From assembly GCA_947034895.1 (NCBI GenBank), contig OX344764.1:36520935-36584934 (forward strand): 64,000 nucleotides of DNA, given 5' to 3'. Shown here in pieces: positions 11,087 to 23,879 of this stretch. How positions within the stretch are numbered: the stretch's first letter is position 1; each line of letters starts with the position of its first letter. This DNA comes from Rhytidiadelphus loreus. Taxonomy: Eukaryota > Streptophyta > Bryopsida > Hypnales > Hylocomiaceae. Under the pieces are notes generated by a model that was given only the letters and a program-made list of their open reading frames with translations, ran no database searches and was not told where the DNA came from. Position numbers and translations under genes: made by a program.

Positions 11087-11328
11087 GGTCAATTTCGTTA
11101 AAATGGCAGTATTCCATTAAAATGGCACAAAATGAAACCAGTGAAAGAATGAAAACAATGGAAAGATTGTTCGAGGGGAGTGGAAATGGGTGAACTAGGA
11201 GTGATTTGAATGTGCTAGGCATAAAATTGGCACATGTATGACCCTATCGTGGCACACTTATTCTCCATTTGTAGAAGATATTCCATTAAAATGGCATGCG
11301 GAATACCGCCATTTTAACGAAATTGGCC
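11087..11328. mobile_element. Diverged longer relative of the 155-bp MITE
   Basis: The ends read GGTCAATTTCGTTAAAATGG and its near-complement. Both termini keep the ATTCCATTAAAATGGCA motif, but the centre is unrelated sequence, making this copy about 242 bp. A clear TA duplication is not visible. Confidence 0.65.
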
Positions 11329-13023
11329 ATGTATACACAATTATATATATATATATGTTTACCTTTACTAAAATTTTTAAATACAACTAGAAAAAATTCT
11401 AGAAGCTATGCTCCATTTTGTATTTGACATGCAACAAGTCCACACAATAGTGCTAGTATTTCATACTTTCATCCATTTTTGGCTTCCAATCATCCTTTGA
11501 AATAAAATCACATTTCTATAAAGCTAATATATGCTCAAGACTATCCTAAAAGAATGTTAAAAAAATCATGCCAAAAAATGATATCTTACATACTTGTCCA
11601 AACTTTGAATTGTCACCCAAAGAACAATGTTCCTTTTAGCTTGGGGTGTTACGTGTATTTAATTGGCTTTCAGAACTAGAAGATAAAAGTGTCTACTTCA
11701 ACAAATTAAAGAATAACTAATTAAGTGTTTTACACCTATCTTGCAATTGTAGCCTTTATTATTAGCACTAAATCTTACATGTACATTGTTTTAGTTGCGA
11801 AGTAGTCATACACAACAGACTTTGTTTGGCATTCCTTGTCATTAGTTTGGAGATTCTGTAGTTTGTCCTTGCTAGCTCTTGCCAATTCTTTTGTTGTAAA
11901 TTCTAGAATACTAAATTTTATAAAGTGAGTTGATTTGGAGTTGGAGACATCTTCAAATAACAGTGAAAATTGCACAAATCCCCCCTTCAATAGAACTCCA
12001 TGTCTCACATTTGCCTATGACAACTACATTCCCTGTGTATAGAAAAAATAAGTCAAAAACTAAATTGTCGTAGGGGATTTCCATTACAATGTCTACGGGG
12101 GACTTTGAAAATGTTCACTATGATAGAGTGAGGTGTAAACTTATAGAAGTGTAACAAAGTTCAAATTTAGAATAAACGTGAGTGATTGTATGATTGCTAG
12201 AAATTACCTATACTATTTTTTGTATTTTCTAATAATACTCATGATTACTTCAAGAGCACTTTAAAATTAGAAAAGTAATTAAAAAAATATATATACACCT
12301 TTTAGATGAAGTTAACCACCAAAGGAAAATCATAGAAAAATTCTCTAAGTAGTAAAACAGGAAACATGCCAAATTTCATGAAGGTAGATACTTTGATGTT
12401 TTAATTAGTTAAAAATAGGAAAAAATTAGATAAATCAAATAAAAATTGTTCATTTGTAACAACTATATGGACATGGTCACTTATCGAAAGAACCACCAAA
12501 ATAATATTTTGCATGTTTCAAAATGCAAGCTAAAATAAACTCACTTTATAGATTTCCACACCACATGAAATTAACTATTTTTAGAAGTCTTTTGAATAGT
12601 GGCTACAAATCTATTAGGAGACCATCTCTTCTAAATTTCAACTCCAAATTTGTTTTTCAAGGAACAAAGTGGTTCTAAAAAAATCCAAAATTAGCAAGTG
12701 TGACATAAAATTGGGGGATATTTTTGGACACTATAACAGTTTGAAAATTGACAAAAAAAAATATTGAGCAAGGTGTGTAATAGACTACTAGTCATGAATA
12801 CCTTACCTATTAATATTGAGTCATTTAGAACGAAAGCAAAAAAGTTATGGCTAAAAAACAAATGAATATAGAGGATGTGATGGAAAACAGGACATGTGCA
12901 TTTAGCAATCACCCTATTTTTGATCCCATATTCATTACAATTGTCAATGTAGACAAGTATAGACTCCAAGGAATCCACCTTGTTGATTTGCAATTGCAAA
13001 AAACTTAAATTTAACTAAAAATA

Positions 13024-13299
13024 TTAGGAGAAATTTGGAGCCTCTGAAAGATTGTTTTAGGGCTATTTCCACATTTAGAAACTACTACAATGCTAGGAGA
13101 GTATTATAAAATTAACAAATGAATTTTTGAAATTTTGAAAATAATATTTTAAAATTAATCATTTAATATTATTTGACATCGTAGTCTCTTGGCCATGTTA
13201 GATTGCATAAGATTGCTACTGTAACCAAATTCCTAGAGTCCAAGAACTTTAGGGAACTCACGATCTTCTAGTTGGCAGATGTTCAAAAAATCTTCTAAT
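13024..13299. mobile_element. TTAG-ended MITE, family member
   Basis: Starts TTAGGAGAAATTTGGAGCCT and ends AAAATCTTCTAATG. The core, GACATCGTAGTCTCTTGGCC, aligns with the cores of the other members. AT-rich filler lies between. Confidence 0.65.
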
Positions 13300-13380
13300 G
13301 ACAATTGCAACTATAGTTGCACAAAAGCTTAATTCAACGTGCCTAGAAACGACTGCATTTGTACAATGATTGTGGTTTTT

Positions 13381-13492
13381 TCAATTGTCCTATATCAATT
13401 GTCCTATATCAATTGTCCTATATCAATTGTCCTATATCAATTGTCCTATATCAATTGTCCTATATCAATTGTCCTATATCAATTGTCCTATA
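13381..13492. repeat. 14-bp minisatellite, 8 units
   Basis: The unit TCAATTGTCCTATA is repeated eight times without change, then degenerates to TCAACTATCATG. Because 14 is not a multiple of 3, it reads through as a periodic peptide in the ORF 13339-13557. That ORF is a by-product of the repeat. Confidence 0.95.
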
Positions 13493-13559
13493 TCAACTAT
13501 CATGAGTACCATTTGATTAGACATATAAAACCTATGAGTTCTTGTACTCTTATGTAATG

Positions 13560-15029
13560 AATTTTGTTAATAGAATTCTAAGATTTCTACAATGTATAGG
13601 TTTCTATAGTCTATAGAAATATTAAAATCTAAGAAATTATAATGTTTCCAAAACAAGTAAAATCTATTAAATACCAATATTTGACCTTTTTAAATCTAAA
13701 AAAGAAGCTAGATGAATTTTTTTTAAATCTACAAATCAATGAGATTAGAATTTCAAAATCTACAAATCTTTAAAATCTACAAGGTAGCGAATGCCATATA
13801 AGTCTCTTGCACATGCAAATTTAGAGCCATCCAAAGCCACTTCACTGATTGAAACTCGGTTCTAGGAGCTACTCAAGCGACTTTGCTCAAAGCTTCAAAA
13901 AACAAGGAGCCACTGTCGCACTGAAGCTAGGTAAGAATAAACGCATTGTTCGCCACTGAAGTTCCTCCACCCTCCCACCCCTTGCTAATTCCACTAACCG
14001 CTACAAAAGAATGACTCTAGGAACCACTCCAAGGACTCCAAGGTGCACTTCTACACTCCAAGGATTGCATAAGGGGCTCTTATGGTGCTCTTATAGTTTA
14101 GAGGCAATTCTTGAGTGAAGTTTAGTGTTAGTTTGGAATTCTTTGTTGCACTTTCTTTTAAGGATTTGGATAGCCCACCCATGTACATTAGCACGCATGA
14201 TGTTTGAGAGTAATGATATTGCAGATAGTTTATTAGAGGAGGAGATTGAGGGGGATGGTTTTCAAGAAACCATTGCTACTCTAACAAAGGTGCCTCCAAC
14301 CACTAGCTGCATGATTCTACCTTCAACACTATCCATGACTACTCTAGTTTCTACACATTGTGAGTGGGGCAATGCCAAAATGCAATACTTGTTGGACATG
14401 TTGCATTAGCACATTGTGGAATTGAAGTAGCAATTTTACCCTAAAGCCAAAGACTAGGCTCCAATGTGTGATCACTTGGTTGAACATTTTCCATTGGGAG
14501 CAAGTTATTAAGGAATGCATCTCAAAGACAAGTAGAGTAAAATGTAACAACAATGTTTTGGCCAAAACATTATAGACTTTCTTGTTTCTAGGGTCAACTC
14601 CGGCCTTGCAAGGTGGACATGGTACAATGCCCTGGACACTTTGCTAAATGAGACAACAAAAGCAAATGGCATTCCCAATGCAAAATTGCAACTGACCAAG
14701 TGGCACCTATCATTGGCCTTCAAAGGAAGCTTAAGATGGCGACATTACAAAAGCATGCTGATAATTTACGAGGAGTTCATAGAGGTGATGGAATAGTTGT
14801 AAACATCGAAAGTTCAACAACAATATGTTGAGTGTGTTGGATTGTTTCACCAAATCGTTGCTTGTATTGAACAAGTGTAAGTGGAGATTGCAATTTAGGT
14901 TCAAAGAAACACCAAGAAGTTTGAATTTGATGTTTAGTTAGCAACGTAGGCTTCTCATAACAGTCATAAGTATGTAGTGGCTTTATTTGTTGATGTCATT
15001 TGTAGTTAGCCAGCCGGAAAGGACCATGT
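13560..15029. other. Moderately AT-rich DNA with eroded ORFs
   Basis: Less AT-rich than its surroundings. The frame 14125-14409 and interrupted frames to about 14990 hint at an old protein-coding fragment. One stretch reads WRHYKSMLIIYEEF, then FHQIVACIEQV in nearby frames. Stops are frequent and no family can be named. Confidence 0.3.
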
Positions 15030-15320
15030 CATTAGATGAGATTTCGGGGTCCCAAAGGGCCGTTCCCCCGGGCAGTGAAAGAACACCGCTGTCAGATTTT
15101 TTTTTTTTGAAAAAAATAAAAAAATAAAAAAATAAATTTTAAGTCCTTAAAAATGAGAAACAAAGCTTTTTTATTTTATTTTATTTTTCTCGAAAAAACT
15201 GACCTGGCAGTCACTCGGCTAGGTCAACACAGGCGGGGAATGGCGGGAAACGGTGGTTCTTGGAGGGGTTCGAGTTGGGAACTCGCAGCCCTCATTGAGA
15301 GCCAAAACACATGTAATGAC
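15030..15320. mobile_element. Probable TTAG-ended family member, GC-rich ends
   Basis: The left end, CATTAGATGAGATTTCGGGG, fits the family, and the core CTGGCAGTCACTCGGCTAGG matches the others. The right end is not clearly a TIR. The GC-rich sequence at 15230-15300 stands out from the AT-rich flanks. Confidence 0.45.
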
Positions 15321-15404
15321 TAGACGGAAAAAATTGTTTGTATTTTTAAATATGCAATAAAAATAAATAAAAAATATTGCAATTTTTTATTTATTATATA
15401 TATA

Positions 15405-15448
15405 TTAATTAATTAATTAATTATTTATTTATTTATTTATTTATTTAT
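15405..15448. repeat. TTAA/TTTA microsatellite
   Basis: A (TTAA)n run is followed directly by (TTTA)n; simple sequence only. Confidence 0.9.
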
Positions 15449-15852
15449 ATTTTTTTAATTTTGTCACCAATGATTCATAATTCATTTGACACATCATTTG
15501 TTAGTGCCTATGAAAATATGAAATTCTTATAGCTTCTAATTATGTTTTCTAAATTATTTTATCACATCCTATTCAAACATGATCTCTAGGAACATCACTA
15601 GAAATAGAATAGATTATAAATTAAAATAAATTATAACAAATAAAAATATTTTGCAATTGTTTTCCATTAGTTGCATCAAAATTAATACAAAGAAAGAATT
15701 GAAACCCCGTTAACATAAAAATAAAACAAGCCTACATAAAAAAAAATTAAGCTTTAAATATGTGCAATTGACCGCTCTACCATTTTTCCTATAAATATAA
15801 AATAAGATTAAAAAAACTAATTAAATTCATGAATAAATTTTGAATGAATTAA

Positions 15853-16770
15853 CCCCTAAACGTCCAAACAACATTTTTTTGGCAACATAGAAATTTTGGG
15901 CAGCCCACTACAGAGGGAATTTTTATTTTTTCTTTGACAATTTTACACAATGTGTACCCAAAGAGTAGCTTTAACTCCTAAATGTCAAAGACTATGTTTT
16001 TACCAAAACTGCTCCAAACTGCCCTTACATTTACAAGCACTAAATTTGAGATGAAAAACATTTTTAGACACATGGAACCGTAGGATCTTGTAGTAAAATA
16101 GTTTGAAAAGATGTGAAATTTTTTTTAGAATTTTCCTCCTTGTAGATTGCAAGATATTAATGTTTGAAGTGACCAAATTTTTATTTTTGGCCTTGTGAAA
16201 ATATGAGCAGCTGCACTTCACAAGGTCACATTTGTATAAAAAAATGTCCAAACTGGTGGTTACTATTTGGATTCATTCGTCAAGTCAAATTAGCTACATA
16301 CTTGAAAAATTTTAGATCATTTGAAATTGTATAACATATAGAAAAAAAAATATTAAGTAGAAAGAAGAACATAATGATTAAAAATACTAAATTGTTAACA
16401 ATTCATTTATAGAATTAAAAAATGCCATTCCAATGGTTGTAATGTTGTAATAAACAATATACACCTATTGTTTTTATTTTTTTCCAAAAGTATTTGAAAC
16501 TGAGTTAAATAAAGGACTTCCAAGTTTAATTTAAAGTAGAGATCCATAACTACCCACAAACTAACCCAAACTAAAATTCCTCATAACTTTCATTTCATCA
16601 ATCAAAATGGAATGATTCAAAGCTTACTACATATATAAAAATCTAGAGAATCAATTTCAAATTTTTATTTTTTCTTAAAGTGATTTTTAATGAATTTTTT
16701 TTCTGCCCAGGCTGCCTACTAAACATTGAAGATATTACATAGAAGTGAATCAAAAATAGCATAAGCTTTA
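15853..16770. mobile_element. TTAA-flanked element, rearranged relative of 41489-42398
   Basis: TTAA at 15849-15852 precedes CCCCTAAACGTCC. The first ~120 bases align directly with 41489-41630. From about 15985 the sequence aligns with the reverse complement of 42398 back to about 41630. This copy is therefore a rearranged or composite version. The minus-strand ORF 16000-16251 shares YKCDLVKCSC with the plus-strand ORF 42154-42381. That reflects element homology, not a demonstrated gene. Confidence 0.55.
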
Positions 16771-16784
16771 AGTAATTCAGTTAT

Positions 16785-17062
16785 ATTAGGGGAGAAATGA
16801 GGCTTCTGAGAGACCGTCTGGCCATGATTTCTCATACTGCAAACCATAGCCAAACACTCAGATTATTTAATAATAAATTTTCAAAAAATTAAAAAATATT
16901 ATTTTTTAAAAAATATTTAAAAATTAATTAATTAATGCAATCCGACGTGGTAGTCTTTATGCCATTTTGGTTTTTTGTCAGATTTTCGCTTTTGCGTTGT
17001 TTCCACAATCCGTGAACGTCCAAAAACTCGAGGTGTCTCAATGGCCTAAAAAATCCTCTAAT
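16785..17062. mobile_element. TTAG-ended MITE, family member
   Basis: Starts ATTAGGGGAGAAATGAGGC and ends AAATCCTCTAATG. The core is GACGTGGTAGTCTTTATGCC. It abuts the TTAA element on its left. Confidence 0.65.
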
Positions 17063-20000
17063 GAAATCACACCATTAGAATAAAACATACTATCTGTAAA
17101 AATTTTAAAACATACCATTGAAATAAAACATACTATCTATAAATTATTAAACATAGCTAGATTTTATGTTCTCCATTAAAAATTATGATAATGATTCTGT
17201 TAAAAAAAATTAAAAATGCAGAATCTCTTTTAGTAGGTTTGATTAGTGTCAAATATGTTATATTTTTTTAATAATAATTAAAAAAAAATCATTTATTATT
17301 TATTTTATCCTCAAATCAAATAACATGATTTGATAATGAAAATAAAATAAATAAATACATTCTAAAACTATTCCTTGAAGATTGATTAAGAAACAAATTA
17401 CCTTCTAGGAATTATAATCTTCATTTTAGTAGGTGTCCAGAAGTAAAAGTTATAGTACTATATATCCAACAATCAATTGAAGGACCAACCTATAGGAAAT
17501 CACAAAAGTTTTTAATTCATCTATATGTGAAAGTGACATTAATTGCATTTATTTTATAGAAAAAACATACTTGAAAAGGCTTGGGCACTTAAGGATTGAG
17601 TTCAATATGCCAAAAAAAACATGTTCAAATTTTTCTAGTCATAGCAATAGAAGTGGTAGATGGTAGTGATACAAGGAATACCTCGGAGCTTTAAAGGTTC
17701 AATTGGTGAAATTATTGGACTCAAGTATTGTATACAACAAATTTCACTAATGAATTTTTTATATGTAAAAGAAAGGTAAAGATAGAAACTATAAGACCAA
17801 AAAATCATATGTACTCAATATCAAAAAAGAATTGTACAATTGCAAAGAATTGTTAAATAATATATGGAAAAAAAATAGAAAAATATGGCAACTTTATAAA
17901 TATATAGGACCTAGTATTGCTAGGTTTGATGGCTTGTAATTCTTCAACAAGTAAACACGGCTTAGATAAGATGAATCTTCAATCAAGTATAACTTCATTT
18001 GTACACCTCTAACCAAAATGGTAGGATTTTATATAATTTGCCTTCAAATGATGCAAATCATGATACAAAAAAGACCATTGAAATTGCTTTGCATTGTAGA
18101 CCCTACCAAACTACCCTACACAAATATTTCAAAAAACCCGCAAACCCTTTGAAACACAACACTGTGGAACTTCATCTTATTGAAAAAGTTTGTAGCTATA
18201 AGTGTGAGGTGATTGCTAGGGCACTTTGCAAAAAGAATGTGGAGCCCATCTATGGCTCTACAAATGTTAGGTAGCCCCATGGAATTTCTAAACCTCTCTA
18301 TAATGTCATGCAGTTTGTCTAGTTGGTGTATGAATGTGTGGTAAAAACACCTTGGTCCAGATTACTTAGGATTCTACAAGCTATATCTGTATACTATTTA
18401 TGAATTGTAGATGCCCCACATTTATACAAGTCATTCATCTTTTCACATAAATGACCACAAGCCAACTGATAAATTATCAATTAATCCTTGAATGTTTGTG
18501 AATTAGTATGCAGGGCCAAACAAAATAAGGCACTCAAGATTGTAAAAATTGAGTCAATTTTAGTTTTAGTTTCTCAAACGCCAAAAATGACATCCAAAAA
18601 GTGTCAAAATATTTTTTATCGAGCATGTCATGGAAGAGGTCATGGGAGGTATATGCCAAACATCATTTTCTACGACATCATGGTAGATATATTGATGGGA
18701 ATTAACCCACCAAAAATGCTCATCAAATTGTTCTAGATTATTTAATATCTTACAGTAGTAGAAGGTGCCTTCACTGAGTGGCAATGATCAAGAAAACAAA
18801 AAAAACAAAAAACTTGAAGTAAATTCACTTCATCCTCATTCAATGCCATAGGTAGTGAGGTGCATCTATCAACAAACTTTGAAAATGACTTAAAAATCAT
18901 GTAGAGTTTTCAACTCTTTAGCCTTTCCAAGAAAGACTCCAAAAATCTGTAAGGCAGTGTAAAAAGAACCATGATTGTATATATATTTACTATTTGTTGT
19001 GAGATTATTTTTAGGATATTTGAATATTATATGGAGAATCATGGGGGATTCTCGAGGGATTAATCCCTTAACACCTTAATCCTTTTTCAAATTTTCACAC
19101 ATTTTTGCTTATATCTTTGTAGTTTGTACAATAATACCATTTACCAAAATTTCATGAAATTGGACATAAAAGAAAGTTGTCTTTTCAAAATTCAAATGTT
19201 ACATTGGATGAATGAGAAGGTAGTTGGATGAAACAACGCTTGCAAGCCCTTTGTTCATCGTCCAAAATATGGACGTCAAAGTACTAGTTGATGACGCATT
19301 AGAGAAAAAATGAAGTCCCTGAAACTTGTTGTTTTTTTGCAAAAAACTCGTTTCCCCCCTATTTCCGCCCGCTTGAATTTGCAATGGCAGCAAGACAAAA
19401 ATCAAAATTAATGAATAAAAAATTGACTAAAAAAAAAAGAAATTTTCTAGGCTAAAATAAATTTTCAAATTTTTTAAAAATTTAAATTTAAATTTAAAAT
19501 TTAAAAACCAACAGATTTTGAGATATTGACCTTGGCTAACACCAAAGATGCGACACTTTTTAGGGTGATAGATCAAGCTCAAAATAGCTTGGTCTATCAC
19601 TACGAGGCAACCCTATGGAGGCTTCATTTTTTCTCTAATGGCATACAATATTAAGAGAATTATTAACCATGACCATTAATTCTTACCTAAATCTGAGCAT
19701 TATTCAATGAACTTAGAATTATTGAGCGTTTTTATAATCTACAAAGGCAATGTCCCCCAAAAGGTTTCTTCAATTCAAATTCAAATGCTAATATAGTTCA
19801 TTGTAAAAGTTGTCTCCAATGGTAACAATGGTATCAAAGGAAGGTTTAACTAGTTGATAATAGTACAAAACAAATACAATACTAAAACTCCATCTAATCT
19901 TGATTTTGGTGCTTGAAGGAGTTTTGTCATGGGTGAATACAAGAAACACCGGTACTATTTTGCGTCACAATTAGAATGACAGAGATGCCATTCGCCATAT

Positions 20001-20690
20001 CTTTTGGAAAATGAAGTCCATGTATTTGAAATTTTTATTGAAGATGGCTAACTTAGAAATCTTCAGATTCCTTATTTTTGAGAAATTTTGAAAAAAAATT
20101 CTTTAATTAAATTGTAATTTACCTAATTTGTCACACTTTGCGTTTTAGGGTTTTTCAGTACTGTGGAGTATCCAAAAATGATGATGTACGTCTAGAATTG
20201 TTGTGGGCTATTGCCACAATAGAAGGGCATGCGCCCACCAAAGGACATTCAAAACAACAAAATTCTTTGTCTTCAACATGCATGCAAATAGGGGTCCCTT
20301 GCCCATAGCACTCCAAACATTCATGATGGTTTCAACTTTTAGTTTTTGGTGAAATGTAATCACTATCAAGTCTTTACAAATGGCCAATTTTTAGAATTTT
20401 TTTATTCATGATTTTCTAATTATTATTAATTTATACTTAATTTTATCTACTTTCTGTGACAAACTGCCATTTTTTTAAGCTGTATTGTTTCAGTTTTATA
20501 AAGTACTCAAAAGTACTATTGGTCGTTGATTTTTCAAATCAACAACTGAGATTGCTCCATTTGGGAATACTAGCAGTACTTGTAGTATTGGGCAGAAAAA
20601 ACGCAGTTTTGGCAGAACGCTCCCTAAATCGTTTGGTGTTTCTTGCATCTACCCTCATGTGATTTTCTCAAATGCCAGCTCATGGTTCCT
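17063..20690. other. AT-rich intergenic DNA with eroded ORFs
   Basis: No supported gene. ORFs 17999-18274, 18488-18736 and 19199-19405 have no recognisable domain and no visible promoter or splice context. A small hairpin lies at 19563-19599, with arms GTGATAGATCAAGCT and AGCTTGGTCTATCAC and one mismatch. Confidence 0.5.
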
Positions 20691-22130
20691 AATTCAATAT
20701 ACTTTACAATTGAATCTAAATCTTCCATTCTATGTAGTCAAACTTCCTAAAAATTTTCCTTCATGTTTTATATTTAAGTTGACTACAAGATCCTATAATT
20801 CAATGTACATAAAAATATTGTTTTTTGTTTCCTTGACTCAATGCAATAGAATTATAAAAATGGCATTATGAGCTCGGGGGGGGGGGTCATTTAGAGTGTC
20901 CATTAGAAACCACGTGCGAACAAAACTTCGGACCCCCTATATACTTTTTGAATTTTAAATAAAACAAAATTTAAAAAATATGAATAGATTTTCTTACTTT
21001 GAAAGTTTATGTTTTGAATTATTGATGTTTTTATTTGTTAATGATAATTAGTTACAAATTTTTGAAATAAAAAGATACATTGTAGAACTGAAAAACAACT
21101 TTCACACCCCTATATTATATAATAAAAAATTATCTAAAAAATGAACAAATAATCCTGAAAATAACTCATTGTTAAAAGCTCATTTTGAGTTGAATATTGA
21201 CTCAATGGTCATCTAAATGTGTCCTCTATAATTATTTGAGTTGAAAAACATGCCATTTTAGTTCATTTTCAACCTCTTCTAGAAATCATTTCATATTTTA
21301 TTTGAGTTGGAAAATTTGGCAATAGAAAGCTATAGTCATTATTAAACAATGATCAAAATTTTAGGTTGAAATTATAGTTTATTAGAAACCAATTGTTTGC
21401 ACGTGGTTTGTTATAGTAGAACTAAGTGCACCCCCCGAAATTATGAGTGCTTTTTGATGAAAAAGAAGTCTTAGGACTTTGGAATTTAAGGTTTTGAACT
21501 TCTTAAAATTTTTACATCTTCTCTCTTCTTCTATCAACTTACTAAGACTATTAATACTTTTAGAGAATGCCTTCAAATGTCAAAATATGCAACATTGAGA
21601 ACATTTCAAGAACTAATTGAAGCAACATTTTATTCTTGAGAAGATTTTTCTTCTGAGACATTGCTTTCAAAGGTAGTGACTGTGGCTTTCAAAGGGAGTG
21701 ATGTGGCTTCACAAACATTGCTTACCCTTGAAAATTAATCCTAGTAGTGAAAGAAACAAATGTTTGATAGTTTTGTCCTTTGCAATTCAGAAATGAAAGT
21801 TTTGGAGTGGTGTTTGATAAAAACATGATCCTAGACTCATAGAATTAACTTTCGGAATTATAAAATCTAAACAGTAAAAATAATTGAGAAGTTTACAATA
21901 AAAATGGTGTGCAATCCCACAGGGGAAGCAAAGTAGGAGGGTTTACATGTGGGAAAAATATGACCACTACCACCACCATGGGTTAACTATTGCATGGGTG
22001 ACTCCGGCCATGTGAGCACGCCGTGTAAGCGATCGTTTGACCAATTCAATAGCAATCCATGATCAACAATTGCAAGTGAAATTCAGCCAACCAAGTCACT
22101 TTCAATGATCACAGAAAATGGAAACAAATA
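20690..22130 (+). repeat. Third, partial copy of the inverted-repeat arm (locus 2, left)
   Basis: Same orientation as 300-2500, with clear divergence. CTTCCTAAAAATTTTCC, GACTCAATGCAATAGAATTA and the stretch around 21970-22100 (GTGACTCC, CGATCGTTTGA, AGCCAACCAAG) align with the left arm. It carries its own insertion at 20873-21439. Confidence 0.75.
20873..21439. mobile_element. Non-autonomous TIR element with 8-bp target duplication
   Basis: ATTATGAG flanks both sides (20865-20872 and 21440-21447). The matching arm sequence near 9500 keeps a single copy. Ends are G-rich on the left and C-rich on the right, followed by an inner repeat around AAACCACGTGC. It is homologous to 40918-41472 and internally to 344-1094. 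The 8-bp duplication hints at a hAT-like origin, which is inferred. Confidence 0.75.
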
Positions 22131-23705
22131 TGAAATCACTTTAGTGAGTATTTAGAAAGCAGAAGGGGACCGCAGTAGGACGCACCTTAATTCGACCACA
22201 TGCATTTCATTCGAGTGTTTTCAACCCTCCAGACTCGATCACCGGGGACTCCACGGCAAAGAATGTACAATCTGACAGTGCCCGAATCAGCTGCAAGTCG
22301 AACATGATTCAAGTGATGCCTCGAATTAACAATGCCAGATCTCATTGAAAACGCTTGCCTAACTATTCGCCCGGACAAATGACCGATGAAGGTATCCAAT
22401 CCGCACAAAATTACATTTGCCTAATGCATAATTATACACTGGTCAGTGAAATTAAGAAACAATTAATCATTCAGTTTGTGACCAGATGTTTTTGCAGTTC
22501 TATAGAACTCTTGGATTTCGAGTATAGAAATTTGCTCGACGTCACGGGTGTTAATCGATCATTCGAGTTTTTAGTACGTCAGTACTGCCTGCTGATCGAG
22601 TGTATGCAACACCCACCCGAGCGTGAAATTCCGGGATGGGGACATAAGGTTCAATTCAACGTGACAAAGTGTCACGGACGGAACATATGGCAACATCGAT
22701 CTGGCAACATACATTCGCCATAACCCGTAGTTAACATTTCAAAGAAATGAAACACGTGCTGGCTATGTGCTTCAATTCATCCAGTCTGGGAATCTGATTA
22801 CCCAACGACCATTAGAGCTCACCAAGGCATGTTAGTAGATCTACCAAAGCGTGCATTTCGATCCGATCAAAAACAAGGTGTGCCACTTTATGGCCATCTT
22901 AAGGTTCCTCGATCGACATCCAATTGAATTTTGACATCATCACTGACGTAGTAGCGTCGTTGGCTGATTCTGTGTATTGGGACGAAAAAAGAGTCACTCT
23001 GATTGAATGATCCGTGCAAGACGAATCTTGTGGTCCTGCAGCTAGCTGGACATGATGTGATTGGCCATTTCTACCTTGATCAGGGGGGGAGCAATTCAAA
23101 GAAAGGGTAAAACTCCACGACACCAGCCACGCCACATGGATAGATGCTAGCTAGATAATATCCCAACAGAAGCCTGGCCAAAGAATCAAGCAAGAAGATT
23201 CAAAATTGAGACAGGGTGCCCAGAACTCACATCAGGAACAGCAATGCAGGTGGGTGGATGCTCCCCATGACCCACAGTGGCAGCCCAGGCCAATCTCATG
23301 CTCAAATGCAATGAATCAACAGAACTATCATGGAGCCCTAGCCCTAGTCGACCTGCGCAAGTTTAGCTAGATCACGATGCAATTCTACCACCTGAAGCAA
23401 CTAAACTGGGTCCCGGAGCTCATGAGCCAGCTGCTCACACATCGTTCTCCAAGTCCTTGTCAATTCGGAAGCAGTCAAGGCGAGCCAGGGGCCAGGGCTG
23501 GCCCCGAATCATCAATGATCCACGTACGATCAATCAAGCGTCTGGACGCAGTGGAGGCGCAGCATGCAAGTGTGGGCCCGGCATCAATGATCCACTCAAG
23601 CTAGGACGCCTTACAAGCAAGAAGGTCAAGCTAGCTAAAGTAAGCCAAGAAAACTGAGCGGAATGAAACAATTATGAACTAAAAATTCGAGGGCGGTTTA
23701 GTTGC
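22131..23705 (+). other. Upstream flank of BURP copy 2
   Basis: 22160-22620 has no counterpart beside copy 1. From about 22640 it is colinear with 3598-4640 but clearly diverged. The ORF 22355-22723 (122 codons) ends in the CHGRNIWQH reading and is not recognised. Confidence 0.45.
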
Positions 23706-23714
23706 CTATAAATT
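23706..23714 (+). promoter_or_regulatory. TATA box of BURP copy 2
   Basis: CCTATAAAT in the same context as copy 1, about 165 bases upstream of the ATG at 23880. Confidence 0.65.
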
Positions 23715-23879
23715 CAAAGCCTCCCTGCACTTCCAATCTCACTGCCTTCCTTGCCTTGAGTATCCACTTCAACAGTCGTCTTCCTCTTCACTGCACTTGC
23801 TTGATCATTCTCAGTCTCCTTGCTTTCGATCATTCCTTGCCAGTCCGCTGCCTGCTCGTCCAGGCCCTTCGTCCGCAGC

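Larger units (their letters stand above)
9961..13023. other. AT-rich intergenic DNA
   Basis: No supported gene. Apart from the elements at 10644-10922 and 11087-11328, it holds homopolymer-rich sequence. ORFs at 10546-10759, 11775-12008 and 12691-12999 have no recognisable domain and AT-driven composition. Confidence 0.6.

Noticed and set aside
13339..13557. Repetitive 72-codon protein
   Set aside because: Translation of the 14-bp minisatellite.
16000..16251. ORF sharing YKCDLVKCSC with 42154-42381
   Set aside because: Similarity comes from repeat-element homology; frames diverge after a few residues.
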